Positions 5,556 to 12,476 of a DNA stretch of 13,995 nucleotides are shown here, piece after piece. The translations under genes were made by a program, and so were the position numbers. The stretch is taken from assembly GCA_963640745.1 (NCBI GenBank), contig CAVIBB010000047.1, positions 1-13,995 of the forward strand, read 5' to 3'. This DNA comes from Paratractidigestivibacter sp963640745 (GTDB taxonomy: Bacteria; Actinomycetota; Coriobacteriia; Coriobacteriales; Atopobiaceae). How positions within the stretch are numbered: the first letter of the stretch is position 1; every line of letters starts with the position of its first letter. The notes beneath the pieces were generated by a model, which made no database searches, was not told the origin of the DNA, and saw nothing but the letters and a program-made list of their open reading frames with translations.

Positions 5556-6324
5556 CTACGACAGGTCGTAGCCGGGGTCGAACGCGACGCGCCCGAGGCG
5601 CACGAGCGTGGAGCCCTCCTCGACGGCTATCTGGAAGTCGTCGCTCATGCCGCNNNNNNNNNNGCCGCAGGAGAGCGTCGGCAGCGGAAGGCCGGTGCGC
5701 ACGCGCAGCTCGCACGCGAGCTCGCGCAGGCCCGAGAAGGTCCGCCGCGCCGCGCCCGCGTCGCCGCGCGGGGCCATGGTCATGAGGCCGAGGACCTCGA
5801 TGCCGGGAAGGCCGCAGATTTCCTCGGCGGCCGCGCGCGCGCCGTCGGGCGTGAACCCGGACTTGGACTCCTCGCCCGAGACGTTGACCTCGAGCAGGCA
5901 GGCCTGGCGGATGCCGCGGACCTCGCACCGGGACGAGACAGCCTGCGCGAGCTCGAGCGAGCTCACGGAATGGATGAGCTCCACACAGCCGATGACCTGG
6001 TTGATCTTGTTCTTCTGAAGATTGCCGATAAGGTCGAAGCGCGCCGAGGACATCTCGGGGAGCGCCTCTTGCCCGACGAAGTCGAGCTTGCGGCCGAGCT
6101 CCTGCGGGCGGTTCTCGGCGAAGGAGCGCCAGCCCGCGCGCCAGGCGCACAGAACCGCCTCGGGCTCGACCGTCTTGGAGACGGCGAGAAGCCCGATCTC
6201 GCTCGCGTCANNNNNNNNNNCGCTCGCACGCCGCGGCGAGCCGAGCAACGATCGCTCGGCGACGCTCAGCGAGGAAGACGCCGTAGGCCTCGTCGGGCAC
6301 AATGTCGAGTTTTGGTGCGGGCAC
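5556..6324 (-). CDS. YggS/PLPBP pyridoxal phosphate homeostasis protein (two N-gaps)
   Basis: Single-domain TIM-barrel PLP-binding protein of the YggS/PROSC family, which maintains free pyridoxal phosphate; catalytic activity is not known. The PLP-lysine motif LLAVSK (lysine near residue 50) and FAENRPQEL, FDLIGNLQKNKI, LLEVNVSGEESKSG, LGLMTM and MSDDFQIAVEEGSTLVRLG are in family order. The GTG at 6324 follows TAAGGAGG, whose TAA is the pgeF stop. The frame breaks at the ten N of 6211-6220. The N-terminal helix ending LAAACE is in one frame and ASEIGLLAVSK in another, which needs a true gap that is a multiple of three (9 would give the usual E-R-x-x-R-D). The N-run at 5654-5663 is probably a contig overlap, giving LSCGMSDDF. 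Not a pseudogene in my view. Confidence 0.9.
5654..5663. other. Assembly gap (10 N) in yggS
   Basis: Minus-strand flanks end in TGCGGC and restart with GCGGCATG. Merging the shared GCGGC gives LSCGMSDDF, close to the family LSMGMSDDF, with no missing bases and the same reading frame. Confidence 0.8.
6211..6220. other. Assembly gap (10 N) in yggS, frame-breaking
   Basis: The reading frame before and after this run differs by one base, so the true number of bases is a multiple of three rather than ten. Nine would restore the usual residue count between the first helix and the PLP-lysine strand. Confidence 0.75.
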
Positions 6325-6337
6325 GTCCTGATCCTCC

Positions 6338-7183
6338 TTAGGCGGGGTCGACGGGCTCCCAGGCGGGAGCGGGCGATGTGGACATGACGGCGACGGCGGC
6401 ATGGCGGCCGCAGGTGCCGCCCTCGGCGCGGTAGCTGTAAAAACGGTCGGTGGCCGTGGCGGTGGAGACGCCGGCGAAGGCGAGGTTGTCCCTCGTCACG
6501 CCCGCGTCGGTGAGCGCGCAGGCAACGGCGTAGGGCAGGTTGAGCTTGCGCCGCTCAGGCACGCCCACGCAGACGCCCTCGCCGAACTCGCGGATAAAGT
6601 CGCGGATGAGCTGGGCAGACACCTCGTAGTCGACGCCCCCGATGCAGGGCCCCACGTAGGCGGAGAGGTCGCTCGGCGAGCAGCCGGTCTCGGAGACGAG
6701 GACGCCGGCCGCCTTCTGGGCGATGCGGGCGATGGTCCCGCGCCAGCCGGAGTGCGCCACGGCGAAGCCGCCGGGGGCGCAGATGACGACCGGGACGCAG
6801 TCGGCGAAGCACATGAGGACGGGCACGTCGAGGGCCGTGCAGACGACGGCGTCGGCGCCCGACCTGGCCTCATAGACGGCGCGGGCGTGGTCGGGCCCCT
6901 TCGCCTCGCGCACGACGACGACGTTGTCGCCGTGAACCTGATGAGGGGACACGAGGTTGCCCGCGCAGGCAGACGCGCCGACGGCGGCGAGCGCGCGGCG
7001 GCGGTTCTCGGCGACGGCCGCGGGGTCGTCGCCGCAACGGTCGCCGAGGTTCAGCCCGGTGTAGGGGGCCTCACTCACGCCTCCGGCGCGCTCGGTGAAT
7101 GCGAACGTGACCCCGCCCGCGGCGCACGTGTCCGCGAGCAGGGTCACGCCGCCCTCTGCTCTGTATCGGCTGAGGGATGCCAA
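6338..7183 (-). CDS. pgeF: PgeF/YfiH (LACC1-type) multicopper-oxidase-like purine enzyme
   Basis: 281-residue PgeF/YlmD/YfiH-family protein, once called polyphenol oxidase or laccase domain. Members have been shown to act on purine nucleosides or to edit UDP-MurNAc-dipeptide in peptidoglycan synthesis, which suits a dcw location. Motifs in order: FTERAGGVS (29-37), NLG (45-47), SPHQVHGD (79-86), CFADCVPV (125-132), AHSGWRGT (143-150), GPCIGGVDYEV (178-188) and RFYSYRAEGGTCGRH (247-261). Predicted zinc ligands are H84, C129 and H144, all present. The start is TTG at 7183, 17 bases after ftsZ, with only a weak Shine-Dalgarno; a downstream GTG (about 7147) is the alternative. Directly precedes yggS, whose ribosome site overlaps the pgeF stop. 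Confidence 0.92.
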   Translation of the reverse strand: MASLSRYRAEGGVTLLADTCAAGGVTFAFTERAGGVSEAPYTGLNLGDRCGDDPAAVAENRRRALAAVGASACAGNLVSPHQVHGDNVVVVREAKGPDHARAVYEARSGADAVVCTALDVPVLMCFADCVPVVICAPGGFAVAHSGWRGTIARIAQKAAGVLVSETGCSPSDLSAYVGPCIGGVDYEVSAQLIRDFIREFGEGVCVGVPERRKLNLPYAVACALTDAGVTRDNLAFAGVSTATATDRFYSYRAEGGTCGRHAAVAVMSTSPAPAWEPVDPA

Positions 7184-7200
7184 GTCTCTTACCTAGATTC

Positions 7201-8373
7201 TTAGATGCGGCTGCGCTTGAGGAAGTCGGGAATGTCGAACTCGTTGCTCGAGGAGTTGTTCTGGGGACGGCTCACGTTGATGGGCATCGAGGGAGTGCTC
7301 GGGGCGGGAGCGGGGCTCGGCGCCGGGGCGGGAGCGGGGCGGGAGGCCGCGCGGGAGCTCTGGGCGGGGCGGGAGGCCGGGATGTTCATCGTCGGGAGCG
7401 TCTGCTGGACGTTCGCGTCGTTGAAGCCGGTGGCGATGACGGTCACGCGCACCTGGTCGCCCAAAGACTCGTCGACGACGGTACCAAAGATGATGTTGGC
7501 CTCGGGGTCGACGTTCTGGGCCACGAGGTCGGCGGCGTCGTTGATCTCCTGGATGCCGAGGTCCTTGTTGCCGGCGATGGAGAGAAGGACGCGGGTGGAG
7601 CCGTCGATGGTGCCCTCGAGCAGGCGGCTCGAGATGGCCTCGGAGGCGGCGTCGGTGGCGCGGTTGTCGCCGGAGGCGGTGCCGATGCCCATCATCGCGG
7701 TGCCGGAGGCCTTCATGATGGTGCAGACGTCGGCGAAGTCGAGGTTGATGAGGCCCGGGACCGTGATGAGGTCCGTGATGCCCTGGGTGCCCTGGCACAG
7801 CACGTCGTCGGCCATGCGGAAGGCCTCGAGCATGGTGGTCTTCTTCTCGGAGAGGTCGAGCAGGCGGTCGTTCGGGATGACGATCAGGGTGTCGACCATC
7901 TCGGAGAGGTTCTTGATGCCCTCGACGGCGGAAGCGGAGCGGCGACGGCCCTCGAAAGTGAAGGGCTTGGTGACGACGCCGACGGTAAGGGCGCCCACGT
8001 CGTTCTTGGCGATGTCGGCCACGACCGGGGCAGCGCCGGTGCCGGTGCCGCCGCCCTCACCCGCGGTGATGAAGACCATGTCGGCGCCGGCGAGGGCTGC
8101 CTTGATCTCGTCGCGGGAGTCCTCGGCGGCCTCCTTGCCGACCTCGGGGTTGGCGCCGGCACCCAGGCCCTTGGTGATGTCGGAGCCGATGTGGACCTTG
8201 ATGTCGGCGTCGGAGATGGCGAGCGCCTGCGCATCGGTGTTGACGGCCACGAACTCGACGCCGCGGATACCCTCCTCGATCATGCGGTTGACGGCGTTGT
8301 TGCCGCCACCGCCGACGCCGACGACCTTGATCACGGCGAGGTAGTTGTTGAGGGTGTCGGTGTCCTTGATCAT
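7201..8373 (-). CDS. ftsZ: Cell division GTPase FtsZ
   Basis: 390-residue tubulin homologue that forms the Z-ring. Seen: IKVVGVGGGGNNAVNRM (15-31), VNTDAQAL (44-51), the GTP-binding signature AGEGGGTGTGAAP (104-116), the NxDFADV T7 loop in NLDFADV (210-216), a Pro/Ala/Ser-rich linker (about 333-370) and the conserved C-terminal tail FDIPDFLKRSRI (379-390), the docking site for SepF. I choose the ATG at 8373. It is preceded by GAGGAGG and gives the usual FtsZ N-terminus. An in-frame extension of 30 codons back to two adjacent ATGs (8463 and 8460) also has a plausible AAGGA site, and cannot be excluded. A long leader upstream carries candidate promoter elements. pgeF follows at 17 bases. Confidence 0.97.
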   Translation of the reverse strand: MIKDTDTLNNYLAVIKVVGVGGGGNNAVNRMIEEGIRGVEFVAVNTDAQALAISDADIKVHIGSDITKGLGAGANPEVGKEAAEDSRDEIKAALAGADMVFITAGEGGGTGTGAAPVVADIAKNDVGALTVGVVTKPFTFEGRRRSASAVEGIKNLSEMVDTLIVIPNDRLLDLSEKKTTMLEAFRMADDVLCQGTQGITDLITVPGLINLDFADVCTIMKASGTAMMGIGTASGDNRATDAASEAISSRLLEGTIDGSTRVLLSIAGNKDLGIQEINDAADLVAQNVDPEANIIFGTVVDESLGDQVRVTVIATGFNDANVQQTLPTMNIPASRPAQSSRAASRPAPAPAPSPAPAPSTPSMPINVSRPQNNSSSNEFDIPDFLKRSRI

Positions 8374-8395
8374 CGTTTCCTCCTCTGTGGCCACG

Positions 8396-8442
8396 AGCCC
8401 TTCGGGGCGAGAAGCCGGTTTCTTGAAAGCCCTTCGGGCTTT
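8396..8442. repeat. Duplicated AGCCCTTCGGG hairpin core in the ftsZ leader
   Basis: AAAGCCC-TTC-GGGCTTT (8426-8442) is a perfect 7-bp stem with a 3-base loop. Its core AGCCCTTCGGG recurs at 8396-8406, 32 bases away, and there can fold as GCCC-TTCG-GGGC (8397-8408). The two copies would be read in different frames if the longer FtsZ start were used, so the conservation is at nucleotide level. No T-run follows on the minus strand. Confidence 0.6.
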
Positions 8443-8497
8443 GTTAGACGTCTTTGACATCATGAGTCCTTGCGGTTGGTGCTGGCTGCCCGAGCGT

Positions 8498-8518
8498 GGC
8501 TAAAGGCTAAACCCTAAA
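8498..8518. repeat. Three tandem heptamers, (G/C)(G/C)CTAAA
   Basis: GGCTAAA, GGCTAAA and CCCTAAA stand head to tail with no spacing, about 125-145 bases upstream of the ftsZ ATG and inside the putative transcribed leader. Read on the minus strand they are TTTAGGG, TTTAGCC, TTTAGCC. Confidence 0.65.
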
Positions 8519-8689
8519 GCTCCAGTTAAACCTTACGCCGCTCTCGAAACGAGGTAGTTTGGCACATCTTCGCGCCGCGAGTCAAACCACGTGGAGATTG
8601 CATGAATCGCACAGGTAAAGCACCTCGTTAAGGCGAGTTTAAACCCTTGAGCAACCCTGATGCGTGCCTTCATCCGCAAGCCTCACCCC

Positions 8690-10033
8690 CTACTCGCCAG
8701 ACGCCGAGGCGCCTGAGGAGGTGGTCTCGGAATAGTCGGAAGCGAGGTCGGTGGATTCGGCCGATGCGCCTTGGCCGCTCGACACGTCCGTGGACCCGTC
8801 CGAGGACCCGTCCGAAGCGGAATCGCCCGAGTCGGAATCACCGGAGCCGTCCGAGGAGGAGGCGGAGACGCCCTCCCCGGAAGTGGCCGAGGAGCCGTCG
8901 GCGCCGGAGCCCTGCGTGACGTCGGTGGAGCCCACGCGCCTCACCGAGGCGCTGGACGGGGTGCGCACGTTTATGTAGGTAATCTGGCCCGCGTACTTCT
9001 CGAGAAGGGCGGCGGCGACCTGCTCCTTGTAGGAGATGTTCGTCGCCGATCCGAGCGACACCTGCACACCGCTCTCCATGACGCACGAGATCGCGTCGGC
9101 GCTCGAGGCGTCGTAGCTCACGATCTTGGACGAGAAATCGGCGGAAAACCCGCTGCGGAAGGAGGCGACCGCGGTGAGCACATCGTCGGTGGCCTCGGAC
9201 CCCGCCTGCGGGTCCACCGTGGCGGGCACGCCCGTGATGAGAAGCACGCCCTTGGAACGCGCGAGCGCGAGCGCCGCGTCGTTCACCGACTGCCCGTCGG
9301 CGGCCGAGATCTTGACCGGCTCGATCCAGACGCCCGACGAGCCCAGGTACCAGCCCATGGACCCCGAGTTCATGACGACGAGCGCGTCGAGCCCCTGCTC
9401 CTCGACGGTGATCTTGAGCGTGTGCGGGAACTGGCGCTCGACGGTGACCGACCCCACCCAGGGATCGCGCTTGAGCTGCGCGGCGATTTCGGAGCGGTCG
9501 AAGTTAAGCAGCGTCGTCCCGTCCTCGATGTGCAGCAGGTTCGCCACGTCGGACTGCGAGACATGCTCAGTCGGCTCGACGATGACCTCGTCCACCGAGA
9601 ACACCGACGAGTCGCGCAGGACAAAGAAGACGATGATCGCGATAAGGCCCAGGGCGACAACCGCGGCCACGACGCCGCNNNNNNNNNNGCCCTTCGCGGC
9701 GCCGGCGAGGAAGGCCGGGACGGCGGTCGGCGAGGCCGTGCGGGGCGAATCGCTGCGGGACTGGCTCTTTCCGCTGGACCCGAGGCCGCCGAGCAGCGGC
9801 TTCTTCGTGGCCTTCGGCACCTTGGCGGGAGCAAGCGCCCTGTCGGCGCGAGGCGCGCGGGAAGCTCTCGCGCCAAGCTGGCCCGGACGGCTCGAGCCCC
9901 GCGACTGGGAACGGGGGCGAGAGGAGCGCGGGGCGCCGGAGCGTCCCGACGACGGGCGAGCAGAGCCCATCGGCGACGCCTTGCGGGGCGTCGCCTTGCG
10001 GGGGGTGCCTTTTTTGGAGAAGTCGGCGGCCAT
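8690..10033 (-). CDS. ftsQ: FtsQ/DivIB-type cell division protein (one N-gap)
   Basis: About 447 residues, longer than most FtsQ (roughly 250-350) because both ends are extended. The cytosolic N-terminus (1-115) is disordered and very rich in Arg, Ser, Pro and Lys. One membrane helix follows (about 120-139, VVAAVVALGLIAIIVFFVL), then a POTRA domain (about 143-213; SVFSVDEVIVE, DPWVGSVTVERQFPHTLKITVEEQ in part). The FtsQ beta domain (about 216-358) carries the GVLLITGVP strand. It ends in an acidic low-complexity Ser/Asp/Gly tail (368-447) predicted to lie outside the cell. Ten N at 9679-9688 fall just before the membrane helix; the frame is kept. ATG at 10033 lies 7 bases after the murB stop. 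In the divisome FtsQ bridges FtsL/FtsB. Confidence 0.93.
   Translation of the reverse strand: MAADFSKKGTPRKATPRKASPMGSARPSSGRSGAPRSSRPRSQSRGSSRPGQLGARASRAPRADRALAPAKVPKATKKPLLGGLGSSGKSQSRSDSPRTASPTAVPAFLAGAAKGXXXXGVVAAVVALGLIAIIVFFVLRDSSVFSVDEVIVEPTEHVSQSDVANLLHIEDGTTLLNFDRSEIAAQLKRDPWVGSVTVERQFPHTLKITVEEQGLDALVVMNSGSMGWYLGSSGVWIEPVKISAADGQSVNDAALALARSKGVLLITGVPATVDPQAGSEATDDVLTAVASFRSGFSADFSSKIVSYDASSADAISCVMESGVQVSLGSATNISYKEQVAAALLEKYAGQITYINVRTPSSASVRRVGSTDVTQGSGADGSSATSGEGVSASSSDGSGDSDSGDSASDGSSDGSTDVSSGQGASAESTDLASDYSETTSSGASASGE
9679..9688. other. Assembly gap (10 N) in ftsQ
   Basis: Minus-strand flanks are AAGGGC and GCGGCGTC. Overlapping them by GC gives an in-frame Lys-Gly-Gly-Val-Val just before the membrane helix. 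A two-base overlap is weak evidence, so real sequence could be missing. Confidence 0.5.
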
Positions 10034-10040
10034 TCGTTCC

Positions 10041-10958
10041 CTAGTCGCCGAACCCGAGGAGCTTGACCTCGCACTTGAGGTCGACGCCGTGGTTGGCCAG
10101 GACGGTGTCGTGCATGAGCTGAATGAGCGAGATGACGTCGGAGGCCGTGGCGCCGCCGTTGTTCACGATGAAGTTGGCGTGCTCGGTCGAGACCTGGGCA
10201 CGCCCGGACGAGAGCCCCTTGCAGCCGCAGCTGTCGATGAGGATGCCCGCCGAGCGGTCGGGCGGGTTGCGGAAGACCGAGCCGCAGGTAGGCTTGCCCA
10301 TGGGCTGCGTGCGGCGGCGGCGAGCGAGGCGCGACTCCATATCGGCCGAGATGGCCGAGCGATCGCCGTGCGTGAGCTCGAGCGTCGCTTCGAGGATGAT
10401 CTCGCTCGTGGGGATGGACGTGCAGCGATAGCCCCAGTCGATCTCGTGGCCCTCGTAACGGTGCAGGCCCTCACCCGGACGGTAGACGACGAGGTCGCGC
10501 ACGCACTGGCCGATCCACTCGCGGCGGGTGCCGGCGTCCATCGAGACGGCGCCGCCAACGGTGCCGGGGATGCCGACGCAGAACTCGAGCCCGGAGAGCT
10601 CCGCCTTGGCGGCGTCGGCGACCACCTTGGAGAGAAGCGCCCCCGCGCCCGCGCAGATGAGGCCCTCCTCGGCGTTCACGCTCACGCGGGCGAACTCGTC
10701 GTCGAGGATGATGACGGCGCCCTCATAGCCCGCGTCGGAGGCGAGGACGTTGCTGCCCTTGCCGAGGATGACCCAATCGACGTTCTCGGCGGCGAGGACG
10801 TCGACGACCTTCCCCAGGGCAGCATAGCTGTGGACGAGGATGAGCAGGCGCGCGGGCCCGCCGATGCGATAGGACGTGCGGCGCGAGAGCTTCTCGTCGC
10901 GCAGCACGTCGGCGTCGACGGCGCCCGACAGGCTCATGTAGGCGTTGAACAGGCTCAC
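10041..10958 (-). CDS. murB: UDP-N-acetylenolpyruvoylglucosamine reductase (MurB, type II)
   Basis: 305-residue FAD enzyme that reduces UDP-GlcNAc-enolpyruvate to UDP-MurNAc with NADPH. The FAD-binding domain shows TSYRIGGPA (28-36), LGKGSNVLASD (65-75) and CVGIPGTVGGAVSMDAGT (127-144). Active-site candidates are R178 (GYRCTS), S227 (CGSVFRNP) and E297 (KCEVKLLG). AGILIDSCGCKG (237-248) and VSTEHANFIVN (256-266) place it in the short type II group. The start is GTG at 10958, preceded by AAGGAG formed by the last murC codons with 9-base spacing; an ATG seven codons later is less well placed. It lies 6 bases after murC and 7 before ftsQ, a tight operon. Confidence 0.96.
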   Translation of the reverse strand: MSLFNAYMSLSGAVDADVLRDEKLSRRTSYRIGGPARLLILVHSYAALGKVVDVLAAENVDWVILGKGSNVLASDAGYEGAVIILDDEFARVSVNAEEGLICAGAGALLSKVVADAAKAELSGLEFCVGIPGTVGGAVSMDAGTRREWIGQCVRDLVVYRPGEGLHRYEGHEIDWGYRCTSIPTSEIILEATLELTHGDRSAISADMESRLARRRRTQPMGKPTCGSVFRNPPDRSAGILIDSCGCKGLSSGRAQVSTEHANFIVNNGGATASDVISLIQLMHDTVLANHGVDLKCEVKLLGFGD

Positions 10959-10964
10959 GGGCTG

Positions 10965-12383
10965 CTACTCCTTAGCGGCGGCGCGCTCGCGCATGGCCTC
11001 GATGAAGAGCGGGCCGATCTGGGTGACGTCGCCCGCGCCCTGGGTAATGAGAAGGTCGCCGGGGCGCACGGTCTCGACGAGGTTCTCGATGAGCTTACGG
11101 CTGTTGGGCACGAACTCGACGTCGGCCACGTCGCCGACCTCGGCCACGCCGGTCGCGATCGTCTTGCCCGAGACGCCGGGGATGGGGAGCTCGCCGGCCG
11201 AGAAGACGTCCATCACGCGCAGGACGTCGACGTCGCCGAAGGCATGCGCGAAATCGCCGGCGAGCGCCTGGGTACGGCTGTAGCGGTGCGGCTGGAAGAC
11301 GCAGACGATGCGGCTGAACTGCAGGTCCTTTGCCGCTGCGAGGGTGGCCGCGACCTCAGTGGGGTGGTGGCCGTAGTCGTCTACGACGGTCACGCCCTCG
11401 ACGTCGCCCACGTGGGTGAAGCGGCGGCGGGCGCCCTTGAACTGCGAGAGGGCGGCGACGGCGTCGTTGACGTCGCAGCCGAGGACATCGGCCACGGCGA
11501 GCGCGGCGGTGGCGTTGCCCATGTTGTGGCGGCCGGGGTTGGCGGCGATGGTCACGTGGACGCGCCCGTGCTCGGGGGTGTCGACGAAGAAGTTCGAGGC
11601 GATCTGGTGGTGGGTGTCCTCAGGCAGGCACACGTAGTCGCAGGACTCGTCGAAGCCGTAGGTGACCACGCGACGGCCCGTGGAGCGGGCGAGCTCGACG
11701 TAGTGGGGCACGTCGCCGTTGATGATGACGGTGCCATCCTCGCCCACGAGGTCCATGAACTTGCAGAAGGTCTTCTCGATGTTCTCGAGGGTGCCGTAGT
11801 GGTCGAGGTGGTCGGCCTCGATGTTGGTGACCACGACCACGTTGGGGTTGAGGTAAAGGAAGGAGCCGTCGGACTCGTCCGCCTCGCAGACGAAGTAGCC
11901 GCCGTCGCCGTTCTTGCCGTTGGTGCCGTAGCCCTCGACGATGCCGCCGATGAGGAACGACGGGTCGAGCCCGAGCTTGTCGAGCATCGTGGCGACCATG
12001 GAGGAGGTGGTCGTCTTGCCGTGGGTGCCCGCGACGGCGACGGTCACGGCGTCGTTGGACAGGTAGGACAGCATCTTTGCGCGCGGCCAGATGGGGATGC
12101 CCAGCTCGCGGGCGCGAACGACCTCGGGGTTCGTCTCGGGGATGGCGGTGGAGGTGACGACGACCTCGGGCTCGACGGCGTCGATGGTCGCGGCCTCGTG
12201 GCCGACGTGCACCTCGACGCCCGCGGCCTCGAGCTCGCGGACGTAGTGAGAGGCCTTGAGGTCGCTTCCCGTGACCTTGCAGCCGCGCTCGTGCAGGACG
12301 AGGGCGATGCCGCTCATGCCGGCGCCGCCGATTCCGATGAAGTGCGCGCTCTTGACCTTGGAAGAAACCGAGGACTCGCTCAT
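10965..12383 (-). CDS. murC: UDP-N-acetylmuramate--L-alanine ligase
   Basis: 472-residue cytosolic Mur ligase that adds L-alanine to UDP-MurNAc using ATP. The N-terminal UDP-binding motif is HFIGIGGAGMSGIAL (14-28). The ATP P-loop is GTHGKTTT (119-126). Other Mur motifs are CEADESDGSF (166-175), NIEADHLDHYG (187-197), the GARRRF element (317-322), DDYGHHPTEV (335-344) and FQPHRYSRT (363-371). The length is normal. The ATG at 12383 follows GAGGGG with 5-base spacing and is preferred to a TTG five codons upstream. A tandem hairpin with a T-run lies just upstream, between murG and murC, so this gene may be transcriptionally separated from murG or attenuated. Confidence 0.97.
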   Translation of the reverse strand: MSESSVSSKVKSAHFIGIGGAGMSGIALVLHERGCKVTGSDLKASHYVRELEAAGVEVHVGHEAATIDAVEPEVVVTSTAIPETNPEVVRARELGIPIWPRAKMLSYLSNDAVTVAVAGTHGKTTTSSMVATMLDKLGLDPSFLIGGIVEGYGTNGKNGDGGYFVCEADESDGSFLYLNPNVVVVTNIEADHLDHYGTLENIEKTFCKFMDLVGEDGTVIINGDVPHYVELARSTGRRVVTYGFDESCDYVCLPEDTHHQIASNFFVDTPEHGRVHVTIAANPGRHNMGNATAALAVADVLGCDVNDAVAALSQFKGARRRFTHVGDVEGVTVVDDYGHHPTEVAATLAAAKDLQFSRIVCVFQPHRYSRTQALAGDFAHAFGDVDVLRVMDVFSAGELPIPGVSGKTIATGVAEVGDVADVEFVPNSRKLIENLVETVRPGDLLITQGAGDVTQIGPLFIEAMRERAAAKE

Positions 12384-12408
12384 GTATGCCCCTCTCAACA
12401 GAGCCTAT

Positions 12409-12432
12409 AAAAGCGGCGGGAGACCCCGCCGC
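12409..12432 (-). terminator. Intrinsic terminator between murG and murC
   Basis: On the minus strand an 8-bp GC stem (12432-12425 with 12420-12413) with a 4-base loop is followed directly by TTTT (12412-12409) and then AT-rich sequence. It lies 45 bases past the murG stop and about 26 bases before the murC start. Confidence 0.7.
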
Positions 12433-12433
12433 C

Positions 12434-12449
12434 GGTGTTCATAAACACC
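12434..12449. repeat. Small hairpin directly upstream of the murG-murC terminator
   Basis: GGTGTT (12434-12439) pairs with AACACC (12444-12449) around a CATA loop. Only one base separates it from the terminator stem, so the transcript would carry two adjacent hairpins. Confidence 0.55.
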
Positions 12450-12476
12450 TACTCTAACCCAAAGAGGGGCGCGTCT

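Larger units (their letters stand above)
8374..8689 (-). promoter_or_regulatory. ftsZ upstream region (leader and candidate promoter)
   Basis: The largest gene-free stretch of the cluster. On the minus strand TTGACT (8585 to 8580) and CAAACT (8561 to 8556) form a -35/-10 pair with an 18-base spacer. The -10 matches three of six positions. Downstream lie tandem heptamers (8498-8518), a perfect hairpin (8426-8442) and a second copy of its core (8396-8406), then the ftsZ ribosome site. An 8-bp inverted repeat, AACGAGGT (8548-8555) and ACCTCGTT (8622-8629), encloses the candidate promoter. GTTTAAAC (8637-8644) is a palindrome. No separate gene is convincing here. Confidence 0.4.

Noticed and set aside
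3638..5785. Long plus-strand open frame across divIVA, yggT, proC, sepF and yggS
   Set aside because: Antisense shadow of five recognisable genes, crossing an N-gap, with no family motif or ribosome site.
5556..6324. yggS as a frameshifted pseudogene
   Set aside because: The frame changes exactly at a ten-N placeholder, and both flanks are conserved family sequence. An incorrect gap length explains it fully.
9126..12410. Very long plus-strand open frame (over 1000 codons) opposite ftsQ, murB and murC
   Set aside because: It is antisense to three well-conserved genes, and its translation is a compositionally biased Gly/Asp/Val/His sequence with no motif. This is a common by-product of GC-rich third positions.
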